Below, piece by piece: positions 47,011-56,335 of a DNA stretch of 64,000 nucleotides. Both the position numbers and the translations under genes were made by a program. Position 1 is the stretch's first letter. Each line of letters starts with the position of its first letter. A model generated the notes under the pieces. The model was not told the DNA's origin. It made no database searches and worked only from the letters and a program-made list of their open reading frames with translations. Origin of the DNA: Pseudomonas antarctica (GTDB lineage: Bacteria > Pseudomonadota > Gammaproteobacteria > Pseudomonadales > Pseudomonadaceae); the NCBI RefSeq assembly GCF_900624995.1, contig NZ_UYXQ01000017.1, positions 1 to 64,000 on the forward strand. Direction: 5' to 3'.

Positions 47011-48171
47011 ATGGCTACGCTTGAACTTCGCAATGTAAACAAGACCTATGGCGCCGGCCTGCCCGACACCTTGAAGAACATCGAACTGTCGATCAAGGAA
47101 GGCGAATTCCTGATCCTGGTCGGCCCTTCGGGTTGCGGTAAATCGACGCTGATGAACTGCATCGCCGGCCTTGAGACCATCACTGGCGGCGCGATCATGA
47201 TCGGTGATCAGGACGTGAGCGGCATGAGCCCCAAGGATCGTGACATCGCCATGGTCTTCCAGTCCTACGCGCTGTACCCGACCATGAGCGTGCGCGAGAA
47301 CATCGAGTTTGGTTTGAAGATTCGCAAGATGAGCCAAGCCGATATCGACACCGAAGTGGCGCGCGTGGCCAAACTGCTGCAGATCGAACACCTGCTTAAT
47401 CGCAAGCCGGGACAGCTGTCCGGTGGTCAGCAACAGCGTGTCGCCATGGGCCGTGCACTCGCGCGTCGGCCGAAGATCTACCTGTTCGACGAGCCACTGT
47501 CCAACCTCGACGCCAAGCTGCGCGTTGAGATGCGCACCGAAATGAAACTGATGCACCAGCGTCTCAAGACCACCACGGTCTACGTCACCCACGATCAGAT
47601 CGAAGCGATGACCCTGGGCGACAAAGTGGCGGTGATGAAGGACGGCATCATCCAACAATTCGGCACGCCGAAAGAAATCTATAACGACCCAGCCAACCTG
47701 TTTGTGGCAAGCTTTATCGGTTCACCACCGATGAACTTCATTCCTTTGCGCCTGCAACGCAAAGAGGGTCGTCTGGTGGCGCTGCTCGACAGCGGCCAAG
47801 CTCGCTGCGAGTTACCGCTGAGCATGAATGACGCAGGCCTTGAAGACCGTGACGTGATTCTGGGGCTGCGTCCGGAGCAAATCCTGCTGGCGACGGACGA
47901 GGGCAATGGTTCTTCGAGCATTCGTGCCGAAGTCCAGGTCACCGAGCCGACGGGCCCGGACACGCTGGTATTCGTGCAGCTCAACGACACCAAAGTCTGC
48001 TGCCGCCTGGCACCCGACGTGGCACCGCAGGTGGGCGAGACCCTGACGCTGCAGTTCGACCCGGCCAAGGTCTTGCTGTTCGACGCCAAAACCGGCGAGC
48101 GCCTGGGCACTGCTGCTTCATTGCCGACACCGGCGCATGCTGACAACGTGGCGCAGTTCAAGGGCCGCTAA
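47011..48171 (+). CDS. gtsD: Glucose ABC transporter ATP-binding protein
   Basis: 386 residues: ABC domain with Walker A GPSGCGKST, Q-loop FQSYALYPTM, signature LSGGQQQR, Walker B IYLFDEPLS and H-loop YVTHDQIEA, then a MalK-type C-terminal regulatory (TOBE) domain of about 140 residues. It powers glucose import with GtsABC. Confidence 0.95.
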   Translation: MATLELRNVNKTYGAGLPDTLKNIELSIKEGEFLILVGPSGCGKSTLMNCIAGLETITGGAIMIGDQDVSGMSPKDRDIAMVFQSYALYPTMSVRENIEFGLKIRKMSQADIDTEVARVAKLLQIEHLLNRKPGQLSGGQQQRVAMGRALARRPKIYLFDEPLSNLDAKLRVEMRTEMKLMHQRLKTTTVYVTHDQIEAMTLGDKVAVMKDGIIQQFGTPKEIYNDPANLFVASFIGSPPMNFIPLRLQRKEGRLVALLDSGQARCELPLSMNDAGLEDRDVILGLRPEQILLATDEGNGSSSIRAEVQVTEPTGPDTLVFVQLNDTKVCCRLAPDVAPQVGETLTLQFDPAKVLLFDAKTGERLGTAASLPTPAHADNVAQFKGR

Positions 48172-48173
48172 AA

Positions 48174-48221
48174 TTAGATAAGTTGTTGTTTTAGATAAAA
48201 AAAGTAAACCGCGTTAGATAA
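48174..48221 (+). repeat. Three direct repeats TTAGATAA before oprB
   Basis: TTAGATAA occurs at 48174-48181, 48191-48198 and 48214-48221 in an AT-rich 86-bp gap between gtsD and oprB. The spacing is 17 and 23 bp. They may be operator half-sites for a separate oprB promoter. No known regulator is assigned. Confidence 0.45.
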
Positions 48222-48257
48222 AAACAGTTTAATAACAATAAAGACGAGGATGTAGGG

Positions 48258-49604
48258 ATGAAAAAGCAACACAACAACGCTCGGCTGATCTGCCAACTGT
48301 CAGCAGCTGCAGCCCTTGTATTGTCCGCCAATGCGATGGCGGCCGACGCATTCAGTGCCGACTCCAAATGGATGACCGGTGATTGGGGCGGCGAGCGTAC
48401 CAAGCTCATCGAGCAAGGTATCGACATCAAGGCTGACTACGTAGGGGAAATGGGCGCCAACCTGCACGGCGGCTATAACGACGACAAGACTGGCCGTTAC
48501 TCCGACCAGTTCGGGTTGGGCGTAGCGCTGGATCTGCAAAAGCTGTGGGGCTGGGATAACACCCAGGCCAAGATTCAGTTGACCAACCGTAATGGCCAAA
48601 ACATCTCCAACGACCGTATTGGCGACCCGCGTGCTGGCACGCTGAGTTCGTCGATGGAAGTCTACGGTCGTGGCCACATGGTGCGTCTGACCCAGTTCTG
48701 GATTCAGCACCAGATGTTCGACAACAAGCTGGACGTGAAGCTCGGCTACTTTGGTGAAGGCGAAGACTTCAACACCTTCCCGTGCGACTTCCAGAACCTG
48801 TCGTTCTGTGGCTCCCAGGTCGGTAACTATGTAAACACCTGGTACAACTGGCCGGTCGCCCAGGCGGCTATCCGCGTGAAGTACAACATCACGCCAGAGC
48901 TGTATGCGCAGATCGGTGCGTACAACCAGAACCCATCGCAGTTGGAGCACGGTAACGGCTTCAAACTCAGCGGCAGCGGCACCAAGGGTACCGTGATCCC
49001 GGTGGAATTGGTCTGGTCGCCGAAGGTTAACAACCTGCCTGGCGAATACCGTGTGGGTTACTACAAGAGCGCCGCTGACGCTGCTGACGTACGTGAAGAC
49101 ATCAACGGCAACGATGCTGCCACCACTGGCGCCGCGTACCGTACCCACAGCAGCAAAACAGGCTACTGGTTCGTTGCCCAACAGCAACTCACCACGCATA
49201 ACGGCGACGCTTCGCGCGGCCTGAACATCGCGGCCAACGCGACCTTCCACGACAAGGACACCAACGTCGTCGACAACTACCAGTCGATTATGCTGGTGTA
49301 CAAGGGCCCATTCGACGCACGTCCAAAAGATGACGTCGGCATTGGCGCTGCGCGTCTACACGTGAACAGTGACGTGAGGAAAAACGCCGAGTTGCTCAAC
49401 GAGGAAGGCGGTTTCACTGATTACAGCCAAGCCGGGTACTCGCCACTGCGTAGCACCGAGTACAACTACGAAATCAACTACGGCTTCCACGTCACCAACT
49501 GGCTGACCGTGCGTCCCAACCTGCAATACGTAGCCCACCCGGGTGGCGTGGATAAAGTCGATAACGCGCTGGTAGCGGGCCTGAAAATTCAGTCTACGTT
49601 CTAA
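48258..49604 (+). CDS. oprB: Carbohydrate-selective porin OprB
   Basis: 448 residues, signal peptide ending ANAMA (about residue 28). Outer-membrane beta barrel with terminal Phe (KIQSTF). OprB family text: WMTGDWGGERTKLIEQGID and YFGEGEDFNTFPCDFQNLSFCG. It takes up glucose and other sugars across the outer membrane. It sits after gtsABCD with its own ribosome site and is followed by a strong terminator. Confidence 0.95.
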   Translation: MKKQHNNARLICQLSAAAALVLSANAMAADAFSADSKWMTGDWGGERTKLIEQGIDIKADYVGEMGANLHGGYNDDKTGRYSDQFGLGVALDLQKLWGWDNTQAKIQLTNRNGQNISNDRIGDPRAGTLSSSMEVYGRGHMVRLTQFWIQHQMFDNKLDVKLGYFGEGEDFNTFPCDFQNLSFCGSQVGNYVNTWYNWPVAQAAIRVKYNITPELYAQIGAYNQNPSQLEHGNGFKLSGSGTKGTVIPVELVWSPKVNNLPGEYRVGYYKSAADAADVREDINGNDAATTGAAYRTHSSKTGYWFVAQQQLTTHNGDASRGLNIAANATFHDKDTNVVDNYQSIMLVYKGPFDARPKDDVGIGAARLHVNSDVRKNAELLNEEGGFTDYSQAGYSPLRSTEYNYEINYGFHVTNWLTVRPNLQYVAHPGGVDKVDNALVAGLKIQSTF

Positions 49605-49642
49605 CGCTGTTGCGATAAGCTCCTTCTCTCTGTGCGCATTTT

Positions 49643-49672
49643 GCGGATAGCTATGGCTATCCGCTTTTTTTT
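49643..49672 (+). terminator. Terminator of oprB
   Basis: GCGGATAGC-TATG-GCTATCCGC followed by eight T, 38 bp past the oprB stop. Confidence 0.95.
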
Positions 49673-49707
49673 GGGCTGCACTGTGACGTTATTCAGGACC
49701 GTGGCAC

Positions 49708-50553
49708 ATGCATGAGCATCCGCTGCAACGCTTTTTCAAATCCCTGCGCGAACAACCGGTGTTCGCCTGGGAGCGCTTTCAGATGCGCGATGTGTTGGTG
49801 ATCGACCATCCGCTGTGCCAGGCGGTGTTCAGTCGCCAGGGCGCGCAACTGCTGCATTTTCAACCCCGTGGCCAGAAACCCTGGCTGTGGTGTGCGGCCA
49901 AATGGCCGCAAGTCGGCGCGATCCGTGGTGGCGTACCGGTTTGCTGGCCGTGGTATGGCCGCCACCCAAGCGAAAACGCGTGGCCGTCCCATGGCTGGGC
50001 GCGGCTGATCGACTGGAAACTGCTCGACAGCAGCAGCGACGACGATGGCGTGCGCCTGCACTGGCAATTGCAGCTGTGCGATTGGCAGGTGGACCTGCAC
50101 GCGCACCTGGGTGAAACCCTGGAACTGCGCCTGAGCACCGAGCATCAGGACGAGCTGCCATGCCAGTTGAGCCATGCGTTGCACGCTTACTGGCGTATTG
50201 GTCATGTCGACGAGGTAGCGCTGTCTGGTCTCGACGGTGCGCAAGGTTATGACCAGCTCAACCGCCAGGCTTGCCAGCAGGAAGGCGAGCTACGGGTGGA
50301 TGGCGGGTGTCAGCGGGTGTTCCAGCACGAAGGTGAGTTGCACCTCAAGGACCACGCCTGGCAACGCGAGCTGTGCATCGACACCGGCGACAGCGCCGAC
50401 ACCGTGGTGTGGCACCCAGGCAGCCGGCCATTGTTGGGCGTGAGCTTTAACGAGGCGTCGGGGTTTGTGTGCGTGGAGTCGGCGATGGCCGGGGCCAGCC
50501 TGGCGCCGGGGGAGAGGGCGCATTTGAGTTTGCAGGCCAGGGCTGGGGTTTAG
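49708..50553 (+). CDS. D-hexose-6-phosphate mutarotase
   Basis: 281 residues, aldose-1-epimerase fold, YeaD type. Family text: GAIRGGVPVCWPWYGRHP, PSHGWARLIDW and ALHAYWRIGHVDEV (catalytic His), then NEASGFVCVESA (catalytic Glu region). It equilibrates anomers of glucose-6-phosphate for Zwf. A C-terminal arginine-poor tail is normal. It lies between oprB and hexR and converges with hexR. Confidence 0.92.
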   Translation: MHEHPLQRFFKSLREQPVFAWERFQMRDVLVIDHPLCQAVFSRQGAQLLHFQPRGQKPWLWCAAKWPQVGAIRGGVPVCWPWYGRHPSENAWPSHGWARLIDWKLLDSSSDDDGVRLHWQLQLCDWQVDLHAHLGETLELRLSTEHQDELPCQLSHALHAYWRIGHVDEVALSGLDGAQGYDQLNRQACQQEGELRVDGGCQRVFQHEGELHLKDHAWQRELCIDTGDSADTVVWHPGSRPLLGVSFNEASGFVCVESAMAGASLAPGERAHLSLQARAGV

Positions 50554-50572
50554 CGGTGTGGCTTATGGCCCT

Positions 50573-50684
50573 TGTGGCGAGCGGGCTTGCCCCTGTTCCA
50601 GGCACTGTGTTCTGAAAAAAGAACGCGGTGACTTTATTGGTGCTGCTTGATTGGTGCTGCTTCGCAGCCCGCTTGCCACACAGA
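50573..50684. repeat. REP-type inverted repeat between mutarotase and hexR
   Basis: Arms TGTGGCGAGCGGGCT and AGCCCGCTTGCCACA are inverted with one mismatch. The centre holds a 14-bp tandem duplication (ATTGGTGCTGCTTG at 50636-50649, ATTGGTGCTGCTTC at 50650-50663) and a small GTTCT/AGAAC hairpin. It lies between the ends of two convergent genes. Confidence 0.65.
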
Positions 50685-50697
50685 TAGGTGTGTGGCC

Positions 50698-51567
50698 TTA
50701 GTTAAACTCATCCCCCACCGGATACCGGCTGTCATTCAAGCTTTCTTTGATCTTGCGCAAGTGCGGCTGGAAATCCACCCCGCGACGCAAGGTCATGCCG
50801 GTGGCCAGCACATCCAGCACCGTTAACTGAATGATCCGCGAGGTCATCGGCATGTAGATGTCGGTGTCTTCCGGCAGCGGAATGTTCAGGCTCACCGTGC
50901 TGGCCTTGGCCAATGGCGAGTTCTCGGCGGTCACGCCCAACACCGAGGCACCGTTTTCCCGTGCGATACGCGCCACTTCCACCAGCTCGCGGGTGCGACC
51001 TGTGTAGGAAATAATCACGAACAGCTCGCCGGTGTGCGCCACCGACGCGATCATGCGTTGCATCAGTACGTCGGCGTGGGCGGTGACGGACAGGTTGAAA
51101 CGGAAAAACTTGTGCAGCGCATCCATGGCTACCGGCGCCGATGCGCCCAAGCCGAAGAAGTGGATCTGCCGCGCCTGGATCAATAGGTCCACGGCTTTGC
51201 TGATCAGGGCCGGGTCCAAGGCCTGGCAGGCGCTGTCCAGTGACGCAATGGCGCTGCCGAAGATCTTCTGCGTGTAGGCCTCAGGGTTATCATCGGCTTC
51301 CACGGCACGGCTGACATACGCGGCACCACTGGCCAAACTTTGCGCCAACTGCAATTTAAGTTCAGGGTAACCACTGACACCGAATGAACGGCAGAAGCGG
51401 TTGACCGTCGGTTCGCTGACCGAGGCGGCTTGGGCGAGGGCTGCGATAGAAAAGCGGGTCGCCTGCTGCGGGTTGAGCAGGATGACCTCGGCGACTTTTT
51501 TCTCGGCCTTGTTCAATTCTTCGAGGCGGTTCCGGATTTGTTCCAGAAGATTTCGCACGCGGTCCAT
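50698..51567 (-). CDS. hexR: RpiR-family regulator HexR
   Basis: 289 residues. N-terminal RpiR helix-turn-helix ([20 protein letters not shown]) and C-terminal SIS sugar-phosphate domain ([36 protein letters not shown]). HexR represses zwf, edd and gap-type genes until KDPG binds. It is divergent from zwf with a dyad in the gap. Confidence 0.95.
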   Translation of the reverse strand: MDRVRNLLEQIRNRLEELNKAEKKVAEVILLNPQQATRFSIAALAQAASVSEPTVNRFCRSFGVSGYPELKLQLAQSLASGAAYVSRAVEADDNPEAYTQKIFGSAIASLDSACQALDPALISKAVDLLIQARQIHFFGLGASAPVAMDALHKFFRFNLSVTAHADVLMQRMIASVAHTGELFVIISYTGRTRELVEVARIARENGASVLGVTAENSPLAKASTVSLNIPLPEDTDIYMPMTSRIIQLTVLDVLATGMTLRRGVDFQPHLRKIKESLNDSRYPVGDEFN

Positions 51568-51695
51568 TCAGTCTTTCCTTCGGGCGACGATGCAACTATA
51601 GGGCGGTAACCAATCGAGGAATGGCCCTTTGCGGTGGCCTATCCTACTGAGGGTAGCTGAACACCACCACTCGGAATGCGTATTTTGGGAAAATG

Positions 51696-51712
51696 TTGTG
51701 GTTATTACTACA
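51696..51712 (+). promoter_or_regulatory. HexR-like operator upstream of zwf
   Basis: TTGTGGTTATTACTACA contains a dyad TGTGGT / ACTACA, consistent with the TTGT-N7-8-ACAA type of site described for HexR. It lies 66-82 bp before the zwf ATG, in the 210-bp hexR-zwf gap. Confidence 0.5.
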
Positions 51713-51777
51713 TTTTTCCTTGAGTGATGCCTTGAAAAAAGGTATTTGTAGCTTAACTTGATAAAAGAACAAACATC

Positions 51778-53244
51778 ATGCCTTCGATAACCGTAGAACC
51801 CTGCACCTTTGCCCTGTTTGGCGCGTTGGGTGATCTGGCGCTGCGCAAGTTATTTCCTGCCCTCTATCAACTGGATGGCGCAGGCCTCCTGCACGACGAC
51901 ACGCGCATCCTGGCCCTGGCCCGTGAAGCCGGCTCCGAGCAGCAGCACCTGGCACATATCGAAAAAGAACTGCGTAAGTACGTCGGCAAGGAACTCGACG
52001 AAGCTATCGCCCAGCGTTTCCTGGCTCGCCTGACGTACCTGCACGTCGACTTCCTGAAGGCTGACGACTACGTCGCCCTGGTAGAGAACGCCGGCACCGA
52101 ACAACGCCTGATTGCCTACTTTGCCACCCCGGCGGCGGTGTACGGCGCGATCTGCGAGAACCTGTCCAAGGTCGGCCTGGCGGAAAACACCCGCGTCGTC
52201 CTGGAAAAACCCATCGGTTCGGACCTGGAATCCTCGCGCAAGGTCAACGACGCCGTGGCGCAGTTTTTCCCGGAAAACCGCACCTACCGCATCGACCACT
52301 ACCTGGGCAAAGAAACCGTCCAAAACCTGATTGCTCTGCGTTTCGCCAACAGCCTGTTCGAAACCCAGTGGAACCAGAACTACATCTCCCACGTGGAAAT
52401 CACCGTGGCCGAGCAGGTGGGTATCGAAGGCCGTTGGGGTTACTTCGACAAGGCCGGCCAGCTGCGCGACATGATCCAGAACCACCTGCTGCAGCTGCTT
52501 TGCCTGATCGCCATGGACCCGCCAGCCGACTTGTCCGCCGACAGTATCCGTGACGAGAAGGTCAAGGTGCTCAAGGCCCTGGCGCCGATCAGCCCGGACG
52601 GCCTGACCACTCAAGTAGTGCGCGGCCAGTACATCGCCGGCTACAGCGCCGGCAAGCCGGTGCCGGGTTACCTGGAAGAAGAGAACTCCAACACCCAGAG
52701 CGACACCGAAACCTTCGTCGCTCTGCGAGCCGATATCCGTAACTGGCGGTGGGCCGGGGTGCCGTTCTACTTGCGTACCGGCAAGCGCATGCCGCAAAAG
52801 CTGTCGCAGATCGTCATCCACTTCAAGGAACCGTCCCACTACATCTTCGCCCCCGAGCAGCGCTTGCAGATCAGCAACAAACTGATCATCCGTCTGCAGC
52901 CGGACGAAGGTATTTCCTTGCGTGTGATGACCAAGGAGCAGGGCCTGGACAAGGGCATGCAACTGCGCAGCGGCCCGCTGCAACTGAATTTTTCCGACAC
53001 CTATCGCAGTGCGCGCATTCCTGATGCGTACGAGCGGTTGTTGCTGGAAGTGATGCGCGGCAATCAGAACCTGTTTGTTCGCAAAGATGAAATCGAAGCC
53101 GCGTGGAAGTGGTGTGACCAGTTGATCGCCGGGTGGAAAAAATCCGGTGATGCGCCCAAGCCGTACGCGGCCGGGTCCTGGGGGCCGATGAGCTCGATTG
53201 CACTGATCACGCGGGATGGGAGGTCGTGGTATGGCGATATCTGA
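51778..53244 (+). CDS. zwf: Glucose-6-phosphate 1-dehydrogenase
   Basis: 488 residues. NADP-binding start [20 protein letters not shown], active-site motif RIDHYLGKE and EKPIGSDL. It oxidises G6P to 6-phosphogluconolactone. Its end overlaps the pgl start by 14 bp, so zwf-pgl-eda is a coupled operon. Confidence 0.96.
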   Translation: MPSITVEPCTFALFGALGDLALRKLFPALYQLDGAGLLHDDTRILALAREAGSEQQHLAHIEKELRKYVGKELDEAIAQRFLARLTYLHVDFLKADDYVALVENAGTEQRLIAYFATPAAVYGAICENLSKVGLAENTRVVLEKPIGSDLESSRKVNDAVAQFFPENRTYRIDHYLGKETVQNLIALRFANSLFETQWNQNYISHVEITVAEQVGIEGRWGYFDKAGQLRDMIQNHLLQLLCLIAMDPPADLSADSIRDEKVKVLKALAPISPDGLTTQVVRGQYIAGYSAGKPVPGYLEEENSNTQSDTETFVALRADIRNWRWAGVPFYLRTGKRMPQKLSQIVIHFKEPSHYIFAPEQRLQISNKLIIRLQPDEGISLRVMTKEQGLDKGMQLRSGPLQLNFSDTYRSARIPDAYERLLLEVMRGNQNLFVRKDEIEAAWKWCDQLIAGWKKSGDAPKPYAAGSWGPMSSIALITRDGRSWYGDI

Positions 53245-53944
53245 ATTGAAACTGCCTCAGGGCGTGACGGCCCATGAGTACCGCACGCCTGTGCTGCTGG
53301 CGGACGGCCTGGCCAATGATGTGGCTGAGCAACTGCGCGCGGCCATCAGTGCCCGTGGCGAGGCGACCCTGGTGGTGTCCGGTGGGCGCAGCCCTGTGGC
53401 GTTTTTCCAGAACCTTGCCAAGCAGGTGCTGGACTGGTCCAAGGTCACCATCACCCTGGCCGACGAGCGCTGGGTGCCGGTGGAGCACGCCGACAGCAAT
53501 GCCGGCCTGCTGAAGCAGTATTTGCTCCAAGGTCCGGCCGCCAAAGCCAAGTTCCTCAGCCTGTACAACGTTGCTGCGAATCTTGAAGACGCCGCCGAAC
53601 TGGCCGATCGCCAGTTGGCAGAGTTGCCAGCCATTGATGTGCTGGTACTGGGCATGGGCGATGACGGCCACACCGCGTCGCTGTTTCCCAATAGCCCGAA
53701 CCTCACCGAAGCCCTGCAAGCCGACGGTACCCGCCGTTGCTGGCCGATGCTGGCGCCGACCGTGCCGCACCAGCGCCTGACCATGAGTCGCGCGTTGCTG
53801 GCCACGGCCCACTACACCGTGCTGTCGATTTCCGGCAGCTCGAAATTGACCACCTTGAGCGCCGCGCTGGCCAGTGACGACGTCGCTGCCATGCCGATTC
53901 GCGCGTTTTTGCAACCTACTTTAGAGATTTACTGGTGCCCATGA
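53231..53944 (+). CDS. pgl: 6-phosphogluconolactonase
   Basis: 237 residues from ATG at 53231. DevB/Pgl family: [27 protein letters not shown] and [13 protein letters not shown]. It opens the lactone made by Zwf. Starts within zwf and ends at or just before eda. Confidence 0.95.
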   Translation: MAISELKLPQGVTAHEYRTPVLLADGLANDVAEQLRAAISARGEATLVVSGGRSPVAFFQNLAKQVLDWSKVTITLADERWVPVEHADSNAGLLKQYLLQGPAAKAKFLSLYNVAANLEDAAELADRQLAELPAIDVLVLGMGDDGHTASLFPNSPNLTEALQADGTRRCWPMLAPTVPHQRLTMSRALLATAHYTVLSISGSSKLTTLSAALASDDVAAMPIRAFLQPTLEIYWCP

Positions 53945-53961
53945 GCCAAGGATCAGCCGCT

Positions 53962-54627
53962 ATGAAAAGCCCTCAATCGACCGTGTCCATGGCGGATAAA
54001 GTTGCCTTGATCGACAGCCTCTGCGCCAAGGCGCGGATCCTGCCAGTGATCACCATCGCCCGCGAACAGGACATCCTGCCGCTGGCCGATGCCCTGGCAG
54101 CCGGCGGTTTGACCGCATTGGAAGTGACCCTGCGTTCCGAGTTCGGCCTCAAGGCCATTCAGGTACTGCGCGAGCAACGGCCTGAACTGTGCACCGGTGC
54201 CGGCACCGTGCTCGACCGTCATATGCTTGAAGCGGCCGAAGTGGCCGGCTCGCAATTTATCGTTACCCCTGGTATTACCCGCGAACTGCTGGAAGCCTCA
54301 GTGCACAGCCCGATCCCGCTGCTGCCGGGCATCAGCAATGCCTCCGGTATCATGGAAGGCTATGGCCTGGGTTATCGCCGCTTCAAGCTGTTCCCGGCAG
54401 AAGTCAGTGGCGGTGTCGCGGCCATCAAGGCCCTGGGCGGCCCGTTCGGCGAAGTCAAATTCTGCCCAACCGGCGGCGTTGGCCCGGCCAACCTCAAGAG
54501 CTACATGGCGTTGAAAAACGTGATGTGCGTGGGCGGTAGCTGGATGCTCGACCCGCAATGGGTCAAGAACGGCGACTGGGCCCGCATTCAGGAAGTCACC
54601 GCACAGGCGCTGGCGCTGCTGGATTGA
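53962..54627 (+). CDS. eda: 2-dehydro-3-deoxy-phosphogluconate (KDPG) aldolase
   Basis: 221 residues from ATG at 53962, preferred for AAGGAT 8 nt upstream. An ATG at 53941 overlapping the pgl stop (ATGA) would give seven more residues. Class I aldolase: Schiff-base Lys in RRFKLFPAE, catalytic Glu in ALEVTLRS, phosphate site CPTGGV. It splits KDPG to pyruvate and G3P. Last conserved gene before the accessory tract. Confidence 0.95.
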   Translation: MKSPQSTVSMADKVALIDSLCAKARILPVITIAREQDILPLADALAAGGLTALEVTLRSEFGLKAIQVLREQRPELCTGAGTVLDRHMLEAAEVAGSQFIVTPGITRELLEASVHSPIPLLPGISNASGIMEGYGLGYRRFKLFPAEVSGGVAAIKALGGPFGEVKFCPTGGVGPANLKSYMALKNVMCVGGSWMLDPQWVKNGDWARIQEVTAQALALLD

Positions 54628-54670
54628 GCTGATTTATCGAATCGTTGTTGCTGTGCTTAACGGCATTTTT

Positions 54671-54703
54671 GCGGCGCACTTGGTCGGTGTGCCGCTTTTT
54701 TTT
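54671..54703 (+). terminator. Terminator of zwf-pgl-eda
   Basis: GCGGCGCAC ... GTGTGCCGC with one internal mismatch, followed by eight or nine T, 43 bp past the eda stop. Confidence 0.85.
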
Positions 54704-54753
54704 GCCTGTAGAAAACTTGAATTCAACGCCGATCAACTGGGGGAGCTGGGTAA

Positions 54754-54845
54754 TTGCACTCCACCTGAGCACCCATTTGCATTCCAGTTGCCCACTCATT
54801 TGCATTCGACTTGACCAGTCGTTTGCATCGGATTTGACCAGCACG
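54754..54845. repeat. Four tandem 23-bp repeats, IS21-type end remnant
   Basis: TTGCA recurs at exactly 23-bp steps (54754, 54777, 54800, 54823). Units 2-4 share TTTGCATTC-like starts and a TTGACCA-like centre (TTGCATTCGACTTGACCAG in unit 3). Multiple subterminal repeats of this kind are a feature of IS21-family ends. No istA or istB gene is present, so this would be a leftover end. Confidence 0.55.
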
Positions 54846-54905
54846 ATTCGTGGGCATGACCGGCAGAGAACGACCCATAGCTGCCCTTCGCGGAGGGCAG
54901 CTCAC

Positions 54906-55091
54906 GGCCGATTCTGTTGAAAAAGTCGGCTTCGATTTCCACGGCAGAAAAGTACGCGCCTGAGATTGAAATCTGTGTTTTGGGCAGAAGGTTCAGGGCT
55001 CGGATTTCACATAGCAGCGTGCAAAAGAGGTGTTTTCACCCATCAATATTCGACCGTTTTGGGCAAACCGACTTTTTCAACAGAATCGGCC
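54906..55091. mobile_element. 186-bp element with perfect 24-bp terminal inverted repeats
   Basis: Left end 54906-54929 (starts GGCCGATTCTGTTGAAAAAG) and right end 55068-55091 are exact reverse complements over 24 bp. The 138-bp interior has no gene and is richer in A+T than the flanks. I see no clear target-site duplication. It looks like a miniature (non-autonomous) transposable element; the CTGTTGAAAAAGTCGG ends resemble IS1182-type termini, an assignment made from memory. Confidence 0.75.
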
Positions 55092-55328
55092 AAAAGCAGG
55101 CACTCGCGCAGCTACGGTTAAGCAGGAAATCCCTAAAGCCTTATCGTCTCGGATCTCAGAAATTACGCGCTGAATCATTCGAGTTGAGGGCAGCCCCCAG
55201 GCTCTCGGCCACAGTGAAGGTTGTCGCATTTATCTCTAAATCCTGCAGATAGCAATTTTGTCCAGTGAGCGCAGATCTCCAGTGGTGTTGATTGTTTGTC
55301 ACACCGCCCATCCAACCACTCAAATCAT

Positions 55329-56228
55329 TCACTTTGCTCGTAGGGTCTGCTCGATGATTTCGACAAATGCCTTGACCAGTGGGCTGCGCTCGCGTTTGCG
55401 CGTCAATACCAGCAAGGGTGCGGTGGCCCCGGGTTCGGCCAACGGTCGATAGGTCACGCCGCGCTTGACCAGGGTCTGGGTGCATTGGGGCACCACGGCG
55501 ACGCCACGGCCTGCGGCGACCAAGGCGATGATGGAGGTGATCTGCTTGCCCTTCGGCGCGGGCAGGGGTATCAGCGCCTGGCGCCGATAGAGCGCCTCGA
55601 TAATCTCGTTCAGTCCGGATCCGTAGTCGGTCGGGAAGGCGATCAATGGGTAGGCGCTCAGCTCGGTGAGTGTCACCTGTTCTTGCCGGGCGAGCGGGCT
55701 GTCACTGGCAATGGCCGCGACCAGCGGCTCGTTGTCCAGGCAGATGGTTTGAATCTCGGCATCTTCGGTGGGCGGCTGCATACGACTCATGCCGATATCC
55801 AGACGTCCCTCGATGAGCTGCGACCATTGGGTGCTGGACGCGCCTTCTTCCACGGTCAGTTGTACTTCCGGATACGCCGAGCAGAAGGTCTGAATGGTCT
55901 GGCTGAAGATGTCCGACAGCGCAATCGAACTGGCGTAGCCCACTGCGAGATGACCCGCGGAACCCGCCGCCAGCTTGCTGGTAATGCTCGCCGTCAGATC
56001 GACTTGCTCCAGCACCGCGCGGGCGTAGGGCAGAAAGTGCCGGCCCTCGGAGGTGAGGGTGACGTTGCGGGTGCTGCGATCGAACAGGCGAAAACCCAGA
56101 TCCGCCTCCAGTGCCGAAATCTGCCGCGTCAGTGGCGGCTGGGCAATGTGCAGGCGTGCCGCGGCACGGCCAAAGTGCAGCTCGTCGCTGACGAGCAGGA
56201 AGTAGCGCAGGCGGCGGAGGTCAATCAT
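55329..56228 (-). CDS. LysR-family regulator of the accessory cluster
   Basis: 299 residues from ATG at 56228 (AAGGA 5 nt upstream; a second ATG at 56234 is possible). Helix-turn-helix HFGRAAARLHIAQPPLTRQISALEADLG, then an effector domain of the BenM/CatM-type group (LAVGYASSIALSDIFSQTIQ). Divergent from the MFS gene, with a TGTAA-N7-TTACA dyad in the gap, so it probably controls the cluster. Confidence 0.9.
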   Translation of the reverse strand: MIDLRRLRYFLLVSDELHFGRAAARLHIAQPPLTRQISALEADLGFRLFDRSTRNVTLTSEGRHFLPYARAVLEQVDLTASITSKLAAGSAGHLAVGYASSIALSDIFSQTIQTFCSAYPEVQLTVEEGASSTQWSQLIEGRLDIGMSRMQPPTEDAEIQTICLDNEPLVAAIASDSPLARQEQVTLTELSAYPLIAFPTDYGSGLNEIIEALYRRQALIPLPAPKGKQITSIIALVAAGRGVAVVPQCTQTLVKRGVTYRPLAEPGATAPLLVLTRKRERSPLVKAFVEIIEQTLRAK

Positions 56229-56297
56229 CGTCATCCTTGAGGTATCAATCGGTCAGAAATAGGTATTGGATCCTTTCCACGGGCTATCTTATAAAAT

Positions 56298-56314
56298 TGT
56301 AAAAAAACATTACA
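56298..56314. promoter_or_regulatory. LysR-type dyad between regulator and MFS gene
   Basis: TGTAAAAAAACATTACA, an inverted repeat TGTAA-N7-TTACA of LysR-box type, 22 bp before the MFS start and 70 bp before the LysR start. Confidence 0.5.
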
Positions 56315-56335
56315 GATAATCCAGGGAGTCGTCGC

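Larger units (their letters stand above)
54628..55328. other. 701-bp gene-free junction with mobile-element remnants
   Basis: No credible gene on either strand. In order: eda terminator (54671-54703), four 23-bp repeats (54754-54845), a CTGCCCT/AGGGCAG hairpin (54880-54901), a 186-bp element with 24-bp inverted ends (54906-55091), then about 240 bp of plain sequence before the LysR stop. The short open frames crossing it are accidental. Confidence 0.7.

Noticed and set aside
54596..54844. 82-codon - strand ORF after eda
   Set aside because: It runs through the 23-bp repeat array and the eda terminator; the protein text reflects the repeats.
54917..55252. 111-codon + strand ORF at the miniature element
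   Set aside because: It starts in one inverted end, crosses the other and has no recognisable content or ribosome site.
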